Of a DNA stretch of 14,286 bases, positions 1 to 6,756 are shown piece after piece; the first letter of the stretch is position 1; each line of letters starts with the position of its first letter. The DNA is from Actinomycetes bacterium (GTDB taxonomy: Bacteria > Actinomycetota > Actinomycetes > Actinomycetales > Cellulomonadaceae). The notes under the pieces were generated by a model. The model saw nothing but the letters and a program-made list of their open reading frames with translations. It searched no databases and was not told where the DNA came from. Location: assembly GCA_023460255.1 (NCBI GenBank), contig JAEWQZ010000026.1, forward strand, positions 1 through 14,286. Direction: 5' to 3'. Made by a program: the position numbers and the translations under genes.

Positions 1-829
1 GGTGCATCGCCGACCGCAGCCGCGGCATCCCCGCGACGACGACCCGCTCCGCCGCACCCTGCTCGAACAGCGCGGCCGCGAGCTGCGTGATGCCCTGCCG
101 TGACGTCCGCTCGCTCATCCCGACGAGCACCGTCCCGTTGCCCACCGGCATGACGTCGCCCCCCTCCAGGGTGGCCTGCCCCCAGTCCCGCTCGGGGTCG
201 CCCCACCAGACGGTCGTCCCCGCGAACCGCGGGTGGAACCGGTACACCGCCTTCATCAGCAGGGTCTCGTCCTTGCGCGCCGCGTACGACAGCGGGGCGA
301 GGACGACGCCGTCGTACAGCCAGGCGGTGGTGTCGCGCGTGTAGAGGAGGTTGGGCAGAGGCGGCAGCACGTAGGTGCGCGACGCCGGCGACCACTCCGC
401 GAGGGCCGTGTGCGGGCCGCGGAGGTCGGGCGGCAGGTCGTCGACGGCGAGGCCGCCGACGAGGTGCTCGGCCACCCGCCGCAGGGGGAGCGACTCGAGG
501 TACTCGCGCGCCGGGTCCATGAGCGTCAGGCCCGCGGTGCTCGGCGTCACGGTGCGGTCCAGCACCCAGTCGCGCGCGCCCGGGGCCTCGAGCGTCTCGG
601 TGAGCAGGTCGTGCAGCTCGAGCACCTCGATGTCCCGGCGACGGAGCTCGGCGACGAACGCCCGGTGGTCCTCCTGCGCCGCCTCGACCCACAGGACGTC
701 GTCGAACAGGAGGTCGGCGGAGTTGCTGGGCGTGAGCCGGCGGTGCGCGAGGCCCGGTTCGCAGACGAGGACGGTGCGCAGCCGCCCGACCTCGGAGTGC
801 ACGCCGTGCGGACGGTTGCTCGTGGCCAC
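1..829 (-). CDS. arcA: Arginine deiminase, partial (C-terminus beyond left edge)
   Basis: Converts L-arginine to citrulline and ammonia in the cytoplasm, the first step of the arginine deiminase energy and acid-resistance pathway. The frame is open from a GTG at 829 to the left edge and gives 276 residues, against roughly 400-420 for the family. Recognisable family blocks are the N-terminal EVGRLRTVLVCEPG, then PNLLYTRDTTAW (contains the substrate-binding Asp), then LEGGDVMPVGNGTVLVGMSERTSRQ (contains the catalytic Glu region). The visible end, RSAMH, corresponds to the start of the MHLDT catalytic-histidine motif, so the His is the last visible residue. The nucleophilic Cys motif near the C-terminus is not in the window. 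The start was chosen because AGGAGG lies about 6 bases upstream and the N-terminus aligns with known deiminases. It is divergent from the MFS gene. No other arc genes are visible, so pathway context is unknown. Confidence 0.93.
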   Translation of the reverse strand, partial: MATSNRPHGVHSEVGRLRTVLVCEPGLAHRRLTPSNSADLLFDDVLWVEAAQEDHRAFVAELRRRDIEVLELHDLLTETLEAPGARDWVLDRTVTPSTAGLTLMDPAREYLESLPLRRVAEHLVGGLAVDDLPPDLRGPHTALAEWSPASRTYVLPPLPNLLYTRDTTAWLYDGVVLAPLSYAARKDETLLMKAVYRFHPRFAGTTVWWGDPERDWGQATLEGGDVMPVGNGTVLVGMSERTSRQGITQLAAALFEQGAAERVVVAGMPRLRSAMH

Positions 830-864
830 CGGCCCTCCTCGCCTCGTCGCGGTCGGTCGCGCCC

Positions 865-870
865 AGGCTA
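865..870 (-). promoter_or_regulatory. Candidate -10 box of the arginine deiminase gene
   Basis: On the minus strand these bases read TAGCCT, fitting the actinobacterial TANNNT -10 pattern. They lie about 35 bases ahead of the GTG start, leaving a short leader with an AGGAGG ribosome site. No convincing -35 box is visible, so this rests on the -10 alone. Confidence 0.35.
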
Positions 871-898
871 TTGCCGGAGGCCCCCGAGGGCGCGCGGG

Positions 899-904
899 TA
901 GGCT
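899..904 (+). promoter_or_regulatory. Candidate -10 box giving a leaderless MFS transcript
   Basis: TAGGCT is followed by 9 bases and then the GTG start at 914. No purine-rich ribosome site lies between. This is the arrangement expected for a leaderless actinobacterial mRNA that begins at or very near its start codon. A TTGCCG at 871-876 is too far away (22-base spacer) to be a good -35. Confidence 0.35.
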
Positions 905-913
905 CTCGCCCTT

Positions 914-2158
914 GTGAGCCGGCTGGTGGAGACGCTGCTCCCGGCCCGCCTGGGCACCGGGTTCCGCTGGCTGCTGGGCTCGTCCTGGTTGACCAACCTG
1001 GGCGACGGCATCGTGCTCGCAGCCGGCCCGCTGCTCGTCGCGTCGATGACCGACGACGCGCGGCTGGTCGCCCTGGGCGCGACCCTTCAGTGGCTGCCGC
1101 CGCTGCTGTTCGGCCTGCTCGCCGGGGCGTTGTCGGACCGTCTCGACCGGCGGCGGCTCGTCATCGTGATGAACCTCGTCCGGGCGCTCGTCCTCGCCGT
1201 GCTCGCGACGGCGGTGGTCACCGACCAGGTGACGATCGTCGTCGTGCTCGCGGCGCTGTTCCTGCTCGGCACCAGCGAGGTGTTCGTCGACAACACGACG
1301 TCGACGCTGATGCCGATGCTCGTGCACCGGGACGACCTGGCCGTCGCGAACTCCCGCCTCATGGCCGGGTACGTCACCGTCAACCAGCTGGCCGGCCCGC
1401 CGCTCGGGGCGGCGTTGTTCGCCGCGGGCGCGGCGCTGCCGTTCGCCGCCGAGGCGGTGCTGGTGGTCGCCGGCGCGGTCCTGGTGTCGCGGCTGCGCCT
1501 GCCGGGCAGTGACGAGCCGCGGGCGGAGTCGCACATCGGCCGGGACATCGCCGAGGGCGTGCGGTGGTCGCTGCGGCACCCCGCGGTCCGCACGCTGATC
1601 TGGACGATCTTCACGTTCAACATCACCTTCGGCGCCGCGTGGTCGGTGCTGGTCCTGTACGCGACCCGGCGCCTGGGCATGGGCGAGGTCGGCTTCGGCC
1701 TGCTCACGACGGTGAGCGCGGCCGGGGGCCTGGTCGCGACGACGACCTACGGCTGGATCACCCGGCACGTGAGCCTGGCCGACCTCATGCGGATCGGCCT
1801 GGTCATCGAGACGCTCACGCACATGGCGCTCGCCCTCACCAGGGTCCCCTGGGTCGCGATGGCGATCATGTTCGTCTTCGGAGCGCACGCGTTCGTGTGG
1901 GGCACGACGTCGATGACCATCCGTCAGCGGGCCGTGCCGCTGCGGCTCCAGGGCCGGGTCAACTCCGTGAACAGCATCGGGACGTTCGGCGGGCTCGTCC
2001 TCGGCTCGCTGCTCGGCGGTTCCCTCGCGCAGCACTGGGGCGTGACCGCGCCGTTCTGGTTCGGGGCCGCCGGGTCGGCGGTGTTCGTCGTCGCCATCTG
2101 GGGTCAGCTGCGGCACATCGCGGTCGCGGACGCCTCGCCGGTCGTCGACGAGCGCTGA
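914..2158 (+). CDS. MFS transporter, EntS/MFS_3-like exporter
   Basis: A 414-residue inner-membrane transporter of the major facilitator superfamily, probably a proton-driven exporter of a small molecule; the substrate is not readable. About 10-12 hydrophobic helices are spread over the whole length. The loop after helix 2 carries the MFS motif A form GALSDRLDRRR (residues 71-81). The motif and the helix pattern resemble the MFS_3 group that includes the enterobactin exporter EntS and many actinobacterial drug or siderophore exporters. A cytoplasmic loop near residues 195-220 separates the two halves. The GTG start is chosen because the first helix region begins soon after it and no ribosome site favours another codon, so the message may be leaderless. 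It is divergent from the arginine deiminase gene and converges on the hydrolase remnant 6 bases downstream. A link to arginine or citrulline transport is not supported. Confidence 0.88.
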   Translation: MSRLVETLLPARLGTGFRWLLGSSWLTNLGDGIVLAAGPLLVASMTDDARLVALGATLQWLPPLLFGLLAGALSDRLDRRRLVIVMNLVRALVLAVLATAVVTDQVTIVVVLAALFLLGTSEVFVDNTTSTLMPMLVHRDDLAVANSRLMAGYVTVNQLAGPPLGAALFAAGAALPFAAEAVLVVAGAVLVSRLRLPGSDEPRAESHIGRDIAEGVRWSLRHPAVRTLIWTIFTFNITFGAAWSVLVLYATRRLGMGEVGFGLLTTVSAAGGLVATTTYGWITRHVSLADLMRIGLVIETLTHMALALTRVPWVAMAIMFVFGAHAFVWGTTSMTIRQRAVPLRLQGRVNSVNSIGTFGGLVLGSLLGGSLAQHWGVTAPFWFGAAGSAVFVVAIWGQLRHIAVADASPVVDER

Positions 2159-2164
2159 CGCCCC

Positions 2165-2395
2165 CTACGCCGTCGTCGGTGGCTCGAGCCGGGCGGGCGC
2201 GCCGTGGCCCGGGAGCAGCAGCCGGGCGCCCGTCACCCGGATCAGGCCCGCCGACGCCGCCGCCTGCTCGCGGTCGAGCGCCAGCCTTGGATCCGGTGGC
2301 TTCGGGACGCCGCGCCGGCTGGCGAGCATCGCGTCACCGGCGAGCACCACGCCGTCGTCCCGGACGAGCGCGATGCTGCCCTCGGTGACCTGCAT
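2165..2395 (-). pseudogene. C-terminal remnant of a metallo-beta-lactamase-fold hydrolase
   Basis: A 76-residue frame that reads as the last third of a metallo-beta-lactamase-fold hydrolase. It starts within what is normally the PGHTEGS segment (here MQVTEGSIALVRDDG), continues with the metal-bridging Asp motif (VLAGDAM), and ends with the terminal histidine motif (LLLPGHGAP). The N-terminal two thirds, including the HxHxDH metal site, are absent from the preceding bases in all frames. It therefore cannot form an active enzyme of this fold. An ATG with GGAGG 8 bases upstream is present, so a short peptide could still be translated. It lies directly downstream of the DUF234-type ATPase gene, whose arrival may have replaced the rest. 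The family call is solid from the motifs; the remnant status is inference. Confidence 0.6.
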
Positions 2396-2447
2396 GCCCC
2401 CATCCTCCGGCCGGGAGGGCACCGCGCGTGGCCGATCGGCGTGTGGG

Positions 2448-3875
2448 CTACCAGGCGCCCAGGAGGTCGGCGGCGTCCCAGACGCGCGCGAGGCGCTCGT
2501 CCGTGGCGCCGACGGGGCAGACGCCGACGAGCGCCGTCCCCGGGCCCGCGCCCGGGACGGCGCGGGCGTCGGCGGCGAGGTGGGAGACCTCGTGGGAGTC
2601 GAGGGGCTGGCTGGCACGCCACTTGATCGTGCCGACGAAGGCGATCTCCCGCGCGGGTCGGCAATCGGCCCCCACGAGGTCGATCTCCGGTTCCCCGGAC
2701 CGTGGCCACCACCCACCGACCTCGCGGACGTCGGGCCACGGCGAGTCGGCGAGCAGCCGGTACAGGCTCTCGCGGACGACCGGCTCGATCGCGCGCCCAC
2801 GCCAGGACGTGTACCCCGCGGTGACCCGGGTGAGCGCGAGGTCCGGGCGGCCGCGATCGACGTCGGGCAGCGCAGGCTCGACCATGGCGAGCCAGAAGCG
2901 CAGGGCGGGGTCGCTCACGCGCCAACGCCGGTTCTTGGCGCCCGACCGGGTGGAGAGCGGTTCGTCGGCAGCGATGACGCGCTTCGCGGTGAGGAGTCCC
3001 AGCGCGCGGTCCAGGGTGGCCGCCGACAGCGTGTCGCCCAGACGCTGAAGGATGCCGCTGTAGGACCGCTCGCCCTTGCCGCCGATGGCGGTGAGGACGG
3101 CGCGCGGGTGCGAGTCGGGCGGTAGCTCGGCGTCGAGGATGCGCGTGCCCTGCACCACGAGGGCCGAGGTCGGCCGCTGCAGGGATCGGTCGAGGAACGC
3201 CGCCGGCGGCTCACCGGGCTCCCACTCGGTCGTCACCATCGGCTGGCCACCGGTGATGAGGTACGCGTCGAAGGCCGCGGTCCCGGAGAGGTCGGTCATG
3301 GCGGCGACGTCCCGAGGGGACAGCTCGCGGAGGACGAGGGCCGTCGCGCGCCCGTGGAACGGCTCCCCGTAGGCGTCGAGGCGCTCCATCATCGACAGGT
3401 CGCTGCCGAGGAGGATCAGGAGCAGCGGGCGCTCGGACAGGGTCTCGTCCCAGACCCGCTGCATCTCGCCGGCGCCACTGGGCATCGTGTCGAGCAGCCA
3501 CGGGAGCTCGTCGATCACGACGATGGCCGGGCCGTCCGTGGGGAGGGCGGCCGCGACCAGGCGCAACGCCGCGGTGAGGGTCGTCGGCCCGGCGCCCTCG
3601 GCGACGGCGGCGCCCGGCAGGGAGCTCGTCGCCACTGCGTCCGCCAGGGCGGTCAGCTGCTCGGCGGCCGTCGCGCCGCGCGCGGCCTGGAAGTGCAGGT
3701 GGGGGACGCCGGCGCGACGGACGAACTCGGTGACGAGGGAGCTCTTGCCGATGCGCCGCCTGCCGCGGATTGCCACGGCGATGGCGCGGGAGCCCGCGCG
3801 TCGGCCCCGCCGGACGCTCTCGAGCATCTCGGTCAGCTCTGCGAGCTCGGCGTGGCGGCCGATGAACCCGTGCAT
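2448..3875 (-). CDS. AAA-type ATPase with DUF234-like C-terminal domain
   Basis: A 475-residue cytoplasmic protein of the ATPase_2 plus DUF234 architecture, known from archaea and many bacteria and of unsettled function. It opens with FIGRHAELAEL, typical of this family. Walker A is GRRRIGKSS (residues 38-46), Walker B is IVVIDE (118-123), and a sensor-like strand is LLILLGS (152-158). A winged-helix region spans about 254-320. The C-terminal part (about 320-475) has DPALRFWLAMVEP, then GRAIEPVVRESL, then EIDLVG and GTIKWR. Together these resemble a PD-(D/E)XK nuclease fold. The ExK acid of that fold is Thr here (TIK, 416-418), so nuclease activity is doubtful. GGGAGGG precedes the ATG. The gene stands alone between the hydrolase remnant and the ABC operon, which suggests an acquired cargo gene. 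A defence or mobile-element role is possible but unproven. Confidence 0.85.
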   Translation of the reverse strand: MHGFIGRHAELAELTEMLESVRRGRRAGSRAIAVAIRGRRRIGKSSLVTEFVRRAGVPHLHFQAARGATAAEQLTALADAVATSSLPGAAVAEGAGPTTLTAALRLVAAALPTDGPAIVVIDELPWLLDTMPSGAGEMQRVWDETLSERPLLLILLGSDLSMMERLDAYGEPFHGRATALVLRELSPRDVAAMTDLSGTAAFDAYLITGGQPMVTTEWEPGEPPAAFLDRSLQRPTSALVVQGTRILDAELPPDSHPRAVLTAIGGKGERSYSGILQRLGDTLSAATLDRALGLLTAKRVIAADEPLSTRSGAKNRRWRVSDPALRFWLAMVEPALPDVDRGRPDLALTRVTAGYTSWRGRAIEPVVRESLYRLLADSPWPDVREVGGWWPRSGEPEIDLVGADCRPAREIAFVGTIKWRASQPLDSHEVSHLAADARAVPGAGPGTALVGVCPVGATDERLARVWDAADLLGAW

Positions 3876-3894
3876 CGATACCTACCCTCCCAGG

Positions 3895-3946
3895 TAACCC
3901 TCACCGGCAATACTATCGCGGATGAGGGTTAGGTGCCTGAGGGTTT
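3895..3946 (-). promoter_or_regulatory. Promoter with TAACCCTCA inverted and direct repeats ahead of the ATPase gene
   Basis: A perfect 9-base inverted repeat, TAACCCTCA at 3895-3903 and TGAGGGTTA at 3923-3931, brackets a TAGTAT -10-like box read on the minus strand (3910-3915). A third copy, TGAGGGTTT, lies at 3938-3946, in direct orientation and 15 bases from the second. The predicted transcription start falls near the 3895-3903 arm, so the arms cover the initiation region and the -35 side. This geometry fits an operator for repression, possibly autoregulation by the winged-helix ATPase itself; the regulator is inferred, not shown. Confidence 0.5.
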
Positions 3947-3987
3947 GGCAGAGCTCCCGGGTGGTCCGCTCGCGGCGGCTGCCCGGC

Positions 3988-4797
3988 TCACCGTCGGCGC
4001 CCCACGACCCATGCGGTCATCGCCAGGCCGCCGAGCGTCCACAGTCCCAGCACGAGGAACGGGCCGCCGACGTCCGGCACGACCCCCTCGGTGAGCCCCG
4101 CCCGGATGACCTGGGCCATCGGGTGGAACGGCAGCACCTCGTGCACGCGCAGCCACCAGGCAGGCAGGTTCGACGCCGGGTAGACGATCGGCGTGAACAG
4201 GATCACGAGGAACACCGTCGCGTTGGAGATCAGGTTGATCGCCAGCGGGTTGCCGACGAGGAGCGCGAGCCCGTACCCCACCGCCACGCACATCAGCGTG
4301 GACAGGAGGACGGCCGGCACGAGCACCGGCGACAGGTGCAGGGACACCCCGTACCGCCACGCACCCACGAGCAGGGCCAGCGCGGTGCCCGGCAGCGCGA
4401 GCGCCGCGTTCACCCCGAACGACGCCGCGACGGCCGCGGACCGCGGCACCGGCATCGACCAGATCACGTCGAACGTGCCGGACAGCCGCTGCGACGCCAC
4501 GTTGCCCGGCACGAGGACGAAGCCCATGGGCACCAGCGCCAGGGTCGGCACACCGGTCGTGATGAGCAGCGCCGTCGTCGCGTCGATCGCCGGGTAGAAG
4601 AACCCGTACATGATCGCCATGCCGACGCCCATCATGGTCTGCACCACCAGGACCAGGCCGGCGTACGGGCGGATCATCGCCCACTCGAAGCGGGCCATGC
4701 CGGCCGCGCCGTGGAACCAGCCGGCGACGCGGCCGCGCCGGACCGTCGGCACCCCGCCGATCAGCAGGTCGGTGCCGCGCAGGTCGATGGTCGTCAT
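3988..4797 (-). CDS. ABC-2 type exporter permease (second of two)
   Basis: A 269-residue integral membrane protein with about six hydrophobic segments, the usual size and layout for an ABC-2 family permease half. Helix 1 lies in the GLVLVVQTMMGVGMAIMYGF region. An FDVIWSMPVPR segment, before a helix, is the typical cytoplasmic coupling stretch. The end, FHPMAQVIRAGLTEG, is the conserved amphipathic region before the last helix. It pairs with the permease just upstream and the ATP-binding protein to form an export complex in the membrane; the substrate is unknown. The start ATG at 4797 overlaps the stop of the upstream permease in an ATGA, which implies translational coupling. It is the last gene of the operon. 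No clear terminator is seen between its stop and the ATPase promoter. Confidence 0.88.
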   Translation of the reverse strand: MTTIDLRGTDLLIGGVPTVRRGRVAGWFHGAAGMARFEWAMIRPYAGLVLVVQTMMGVGMAIMYGFFYPAIDATTALLITTGVPTLALVPMGFVLVPGNVASQRLSGTFDVIWSMPVPRSAAVAASFGVNAALALPGTALALLVGAWRYGVSLHLSPVLVPAVLLSTLMCVAVGYGLALLVGNPLAINLISNATVFLVILFTPIVYPASNLPAWWLRVHEVLPFHPMAQVIRAGLTEGVVPDVGGPFLVLGLWTLGGLAMTAWVVGRRR

Positions 4798-5609
4798 CGC
4801 CGCCTCCCCAGCTCGCGAACGGCGGCCGCGCCGGCGGCCAGGGCCCAGACGGCCAGCACCAGGTAGGCGCGCCCGACGTCGGCCGTGACCAGCCCGTCCG
4901 TCAGCGCGTCGCGCACGACCGTCGCCATGTGCGAGAGCGGCAACCAGTCGTTGACGGTGACCAGCCAGTCCGGCATCTGCTGCGCCGGGACCACGATGGG
5001 CGCGAACCCGAGGAGCGCGAACACGAGCACCTGCGTGACCAGCTGGGTGACCTTCGGGTCGACGATCGCGTACGCCAGCGCGTAGCCGACCATCGTCCCG
5101 GTGAACACCACGAGGAGCACCGCGCCGACGACGGCAGGGCTCACCGCGAGCTCGACGTCCGGGTAGCGCACGCGGGCCGCGAGGAGCGTCACGACGAACG
5201 GCGGCACGCCACCGATGAGCGTGACCGTGTACCAGGCCGCGGCGGACGCCGTCGTCGGCACCGGCAGGGACCGGAGGAAGTCGTAGCCGCCGCTGGCCTT
5301 CATGTCCGCGACCAGCTGGGGGCCGAGGAGCATGCCCAGCAGCACGAGGTTGAAGACGGGCGCGCCGGTGGACACGTACGCGGCGGCGACGGGCGGGATG
5401 TCGGCGAAGAACAGCCCGACGCCGAGCACGTACCCGACCCCGACGAGGACCTGGACCATGACGAGGAGGAACAGCCACAGCCGCATGCTCGACAGGTGCC
5501 AGCGCACCATGAGGCGGTACCCGGAGAGCCAGGCGCCGGCGCCGGAGCGCAGCGCGGTCGGCGGGGCGATCCCGGGCGCGGTGGTCGCCGGCACGATCGT
5601 GGCGGTCAC
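4794..5609 (-). CDS. ABC-2 type exporter permease (first of two)
   Basis: A 271-residue membrane protein with a cytoplasmic N-terminus of about 40 residues and then about six hydrophobic helices. The coupling stretch GYDFLRSLPVP matches the FDVIWSMPVP stretch of the partner permease. The C-terminal LPLSHMATVVRDALTDG likewise matches its FHPMAQVIRAGLTEG. The two are therefore related ABC-2 half-transporters and probably form a heterodimer. The GTG start at 5609 overlaps the TGA of the ATP-binding gene as GTGA, and its own stop overlaps the next ATG. The three genes form a tightly coupled operon. Export of a drug, lipid or peptide is typical for such sets; nothing here identifies the cargo. Confidence 0.88.
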   Translation of the reverse strand: MTATIVPATTAPGIAPPTALRSGAGAWLSGYRLMVRWHLSSMRLWLFLLVMVQVLVGVGYVLGVGLFFADIPPVAAAYVSTGAPVFNLVLLGMLLGPQLVADMKASGGYDFLRSLPVPTTASAAAWYTVTLIGGVPPFVVTLLAARVRYPDVELAVSPAVVGAVLLVVFTGTMVGYALAYAIVDPKVTQLVTQVLVFALLGFAPIVVPAQQMPDWLVTVNDWLPLSHMATVVRDALTDGLVTADVGRAYLVLAVWALAAGAAAVRELGRRR

Positions 5610-6607
5610 GGCCGGGCCTCCGGCTCGTCGGAGACGTGCCCGGTGAGGCGCACGTAGGCGTCCTCGAGGGTGGACGCGGCGAGGGCGTACTCCTCGGCCG
5701 CCCCGGCGTCGACCAGGCCCTGCGCCCAGGCGATGCCGGCGCCGGCGTCGGTCTCGGCCACCGTCGCGACGAGGTTGTTGCCCACCCGGACGGGTGCGCG
5801 GTACCAGTCGGGCGCGTCGGGCGTCGGCGCACCGGGGGCGAGCATGACCGCCAGGCGCATCCGCCCACGGTCCTCGGCCTTGAGCGAGCTCGGGGTGCCC
5901 TCGGCCACGATGCGCCCGTCCATGACCACGGCGAGGCGGTCGACGGCCTTCTCGGCCTCGAGCACGTTGTGCGTGACGAGCAGGACGGCGCAGCCCAGGT
6001 CGCTCAGGGCGCGTACCTGCTGCCAGAGCAGGCGGCGGCGCAACGGGTCGACGTCGTTGGTGGGCTCGTCGAGGATCACCAGCCGGCCGGGGACGACGGT
6101 GGCCATCGCGAAGCCGACGAGGCGCTTGACGCCGCCGGAGAGCTTGGCGCCGAGCGCGTCACGCCACTCGCCGATGTCGAGCGCGTCGACCATCTCCGCC
6201 GTGCGGGCGCGGACGGCGGTGCGGTCCCCGCCGCGGATGCGCCCGGTGAGCTCGATGGCCTCGCTGACCTTGAACGAGTCGATGGGCATCTGCGCCTGGG
6301 GGAGGTACGAGCACAGCTGCCGGGCGATCTCGGGGTGGGCCACGATGTCGTACGGCCCGATGGACAGGCTGCCCGAGGTCGGTGCCAGCAGGCCGATCAC
6401 CTGCTTGACCAGCGTCGACTTACCGGCGCCGTTCGGGCCGAGGAGGCCGTAGACCTCGCCGGGCTCGATGCGCAGGGTCAGGCCGTCGTTGGCGCGGACG
6501 CCGCCCTTGTAGACCTTGGTGACGTCGTCGGCGCGGAACGCCCAGTCCGTGGGCGGGGGCGTGCCGGTCGTCGTGGTGGTGGTCGGCCTGATCGTGGTCC
6601 TCGGCAC
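5606..6607 (-). CDS. ABC exporter ATP-binding protein
   Basis: A 333-residue ATPase that powers the two permeases downstream. Walker A is GPNGAGKST (residues 57-65), the Q-loop is YLPQ (101-104), the signature is LSGGV (156-160), Walker B is VILDEP (177-182), the D-loop is NDVD (184-187), and the switch histidine is in VTHN (211-214). The signature ends in Val rather than the common Gln, a change seen in other export ATPases. The N-terminus carries a short Thr/Pro-rich extension (about residues 4-20). The C-terminus has an extra 80-90 residue region ending LEDAYVRLTGHVSDEPEARP, as in drug-type (DrrA/CcmA) exporters. The GTG start has GGAGA 7 bases ahead. It is first in the operon and lies 16 bases from a large palindrome likely to control it. 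Confidence 0.92.
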   Translation of the reverse strand: MPRTTIRPTTTTTTGTPPPTDWAFRADDVTKVYKGGVRANDGLTLRIEPGEVYGLLGPNGAGKSTLVKQVIGLLAPTSGSLSIGPYDIVAHPEIARQLCSYLPQAQMPIDSFKVSEAIELTGRIRGGDRTAVRARTAEMVDALDIGEWRDALGAKLSGGVKRLVGFAMATVVPGRLVILDEPTNDVDPLRRRLLWQQVRALSDLGCAVLLVTHNVLEAEKAVDRLAVVMDGRIVAEGTPSSLKAEDRGRMRLAVMLAPGAPTPDAPDWYRAPVRVGNNLVATVAETDAGAGIAWAQGLVDAGAAEEYALAASTLEDAYVRLTGHVSDEPEARP

Positions 6608-6622
6608 AGCCGTCTCCGCTCG

Positions 6623-6669
6623 GAGTCGAGATATATCGCGTCTGGCGCAGACACGTTATATCTCGACTC
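6623..6669. promoter_or_regulatory. 47-bp near-perfect palindrome, likely operator of the ABC operon
   Basis: Outer arms GAGTCGAGATATA (6623-6635) and TATATCTCGACTC (6657-6669) are perfectly complementary over 13 bases. An inner pair, GTCTG (6640-6644) and CAGAC (6648-6652), shares the same centre at 6646. Over the 22-base arms only two positions fail to pair, with a 3-base centre. Each outer arm also contains an imperfect CGAGATATATCTCG-like dyad, so two repressor dimers could bind. It ends 16 bases upstream of the ATP-binding protein's GTG and is AT-rich in an otherwise GC-rich region, so it overlaps the probable promoter. PadR-type sites are a plausible parallel from memory, but no regulator gene is present in the window. 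Confidence 0.6.
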
Positions 6670-6715
6670 TCCTCCGACGCAAGCGGCCCGGCCGGCTTCG
6701 TGCGTGCAGCACGGA

Positions 6716-6745
6716 GGCCGGGCGCGCCCTGCGGCGCACCCGGCC
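6716..6745 (-). terminator. GC-rich stem-loop after the short-chain dehydrogenase gene
   Basis: A 12-base stem (6716-6727 with 6734-6745) has one G-U-type mismatch and a 6-base loop. It lies 11 bases past the dehydrogenase stop on the minus strand. There is no T-tract, as is common in high-GC actinobacteria, so termination is plausible but not certain. It separates the dehydrogenase gene from the ABC-operon control region. Confidence 0.45.
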
Positions 6746-6756
6746 CCTCGTGGGTC

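Noticed and set aside
2404..2440. Stem-loops CCTCC/GGAGG and the palindrome GCCGATCGGC as a terminator for the ATPase gene
   Set aside because: Stems are only 5 bases, have no T-tract, and are common by chance at this GC content.
2448..3987. ATPase gene as part of an insertion sequence or integrated element
   Set aside because: No transposase, terminal inverted repeats or target duplication were seen at its borders; the TGAGGGTTA repeats lie only on the promoter side.
3988..5868. A 626-codon frame extending the second permease upstream
   Set aside because: Only its last 269 residues are membrane protein. The rest is a shadow of the first permease and the ATP-binding gene. The ATG at 4797 with its ATGA overlap is the real start.
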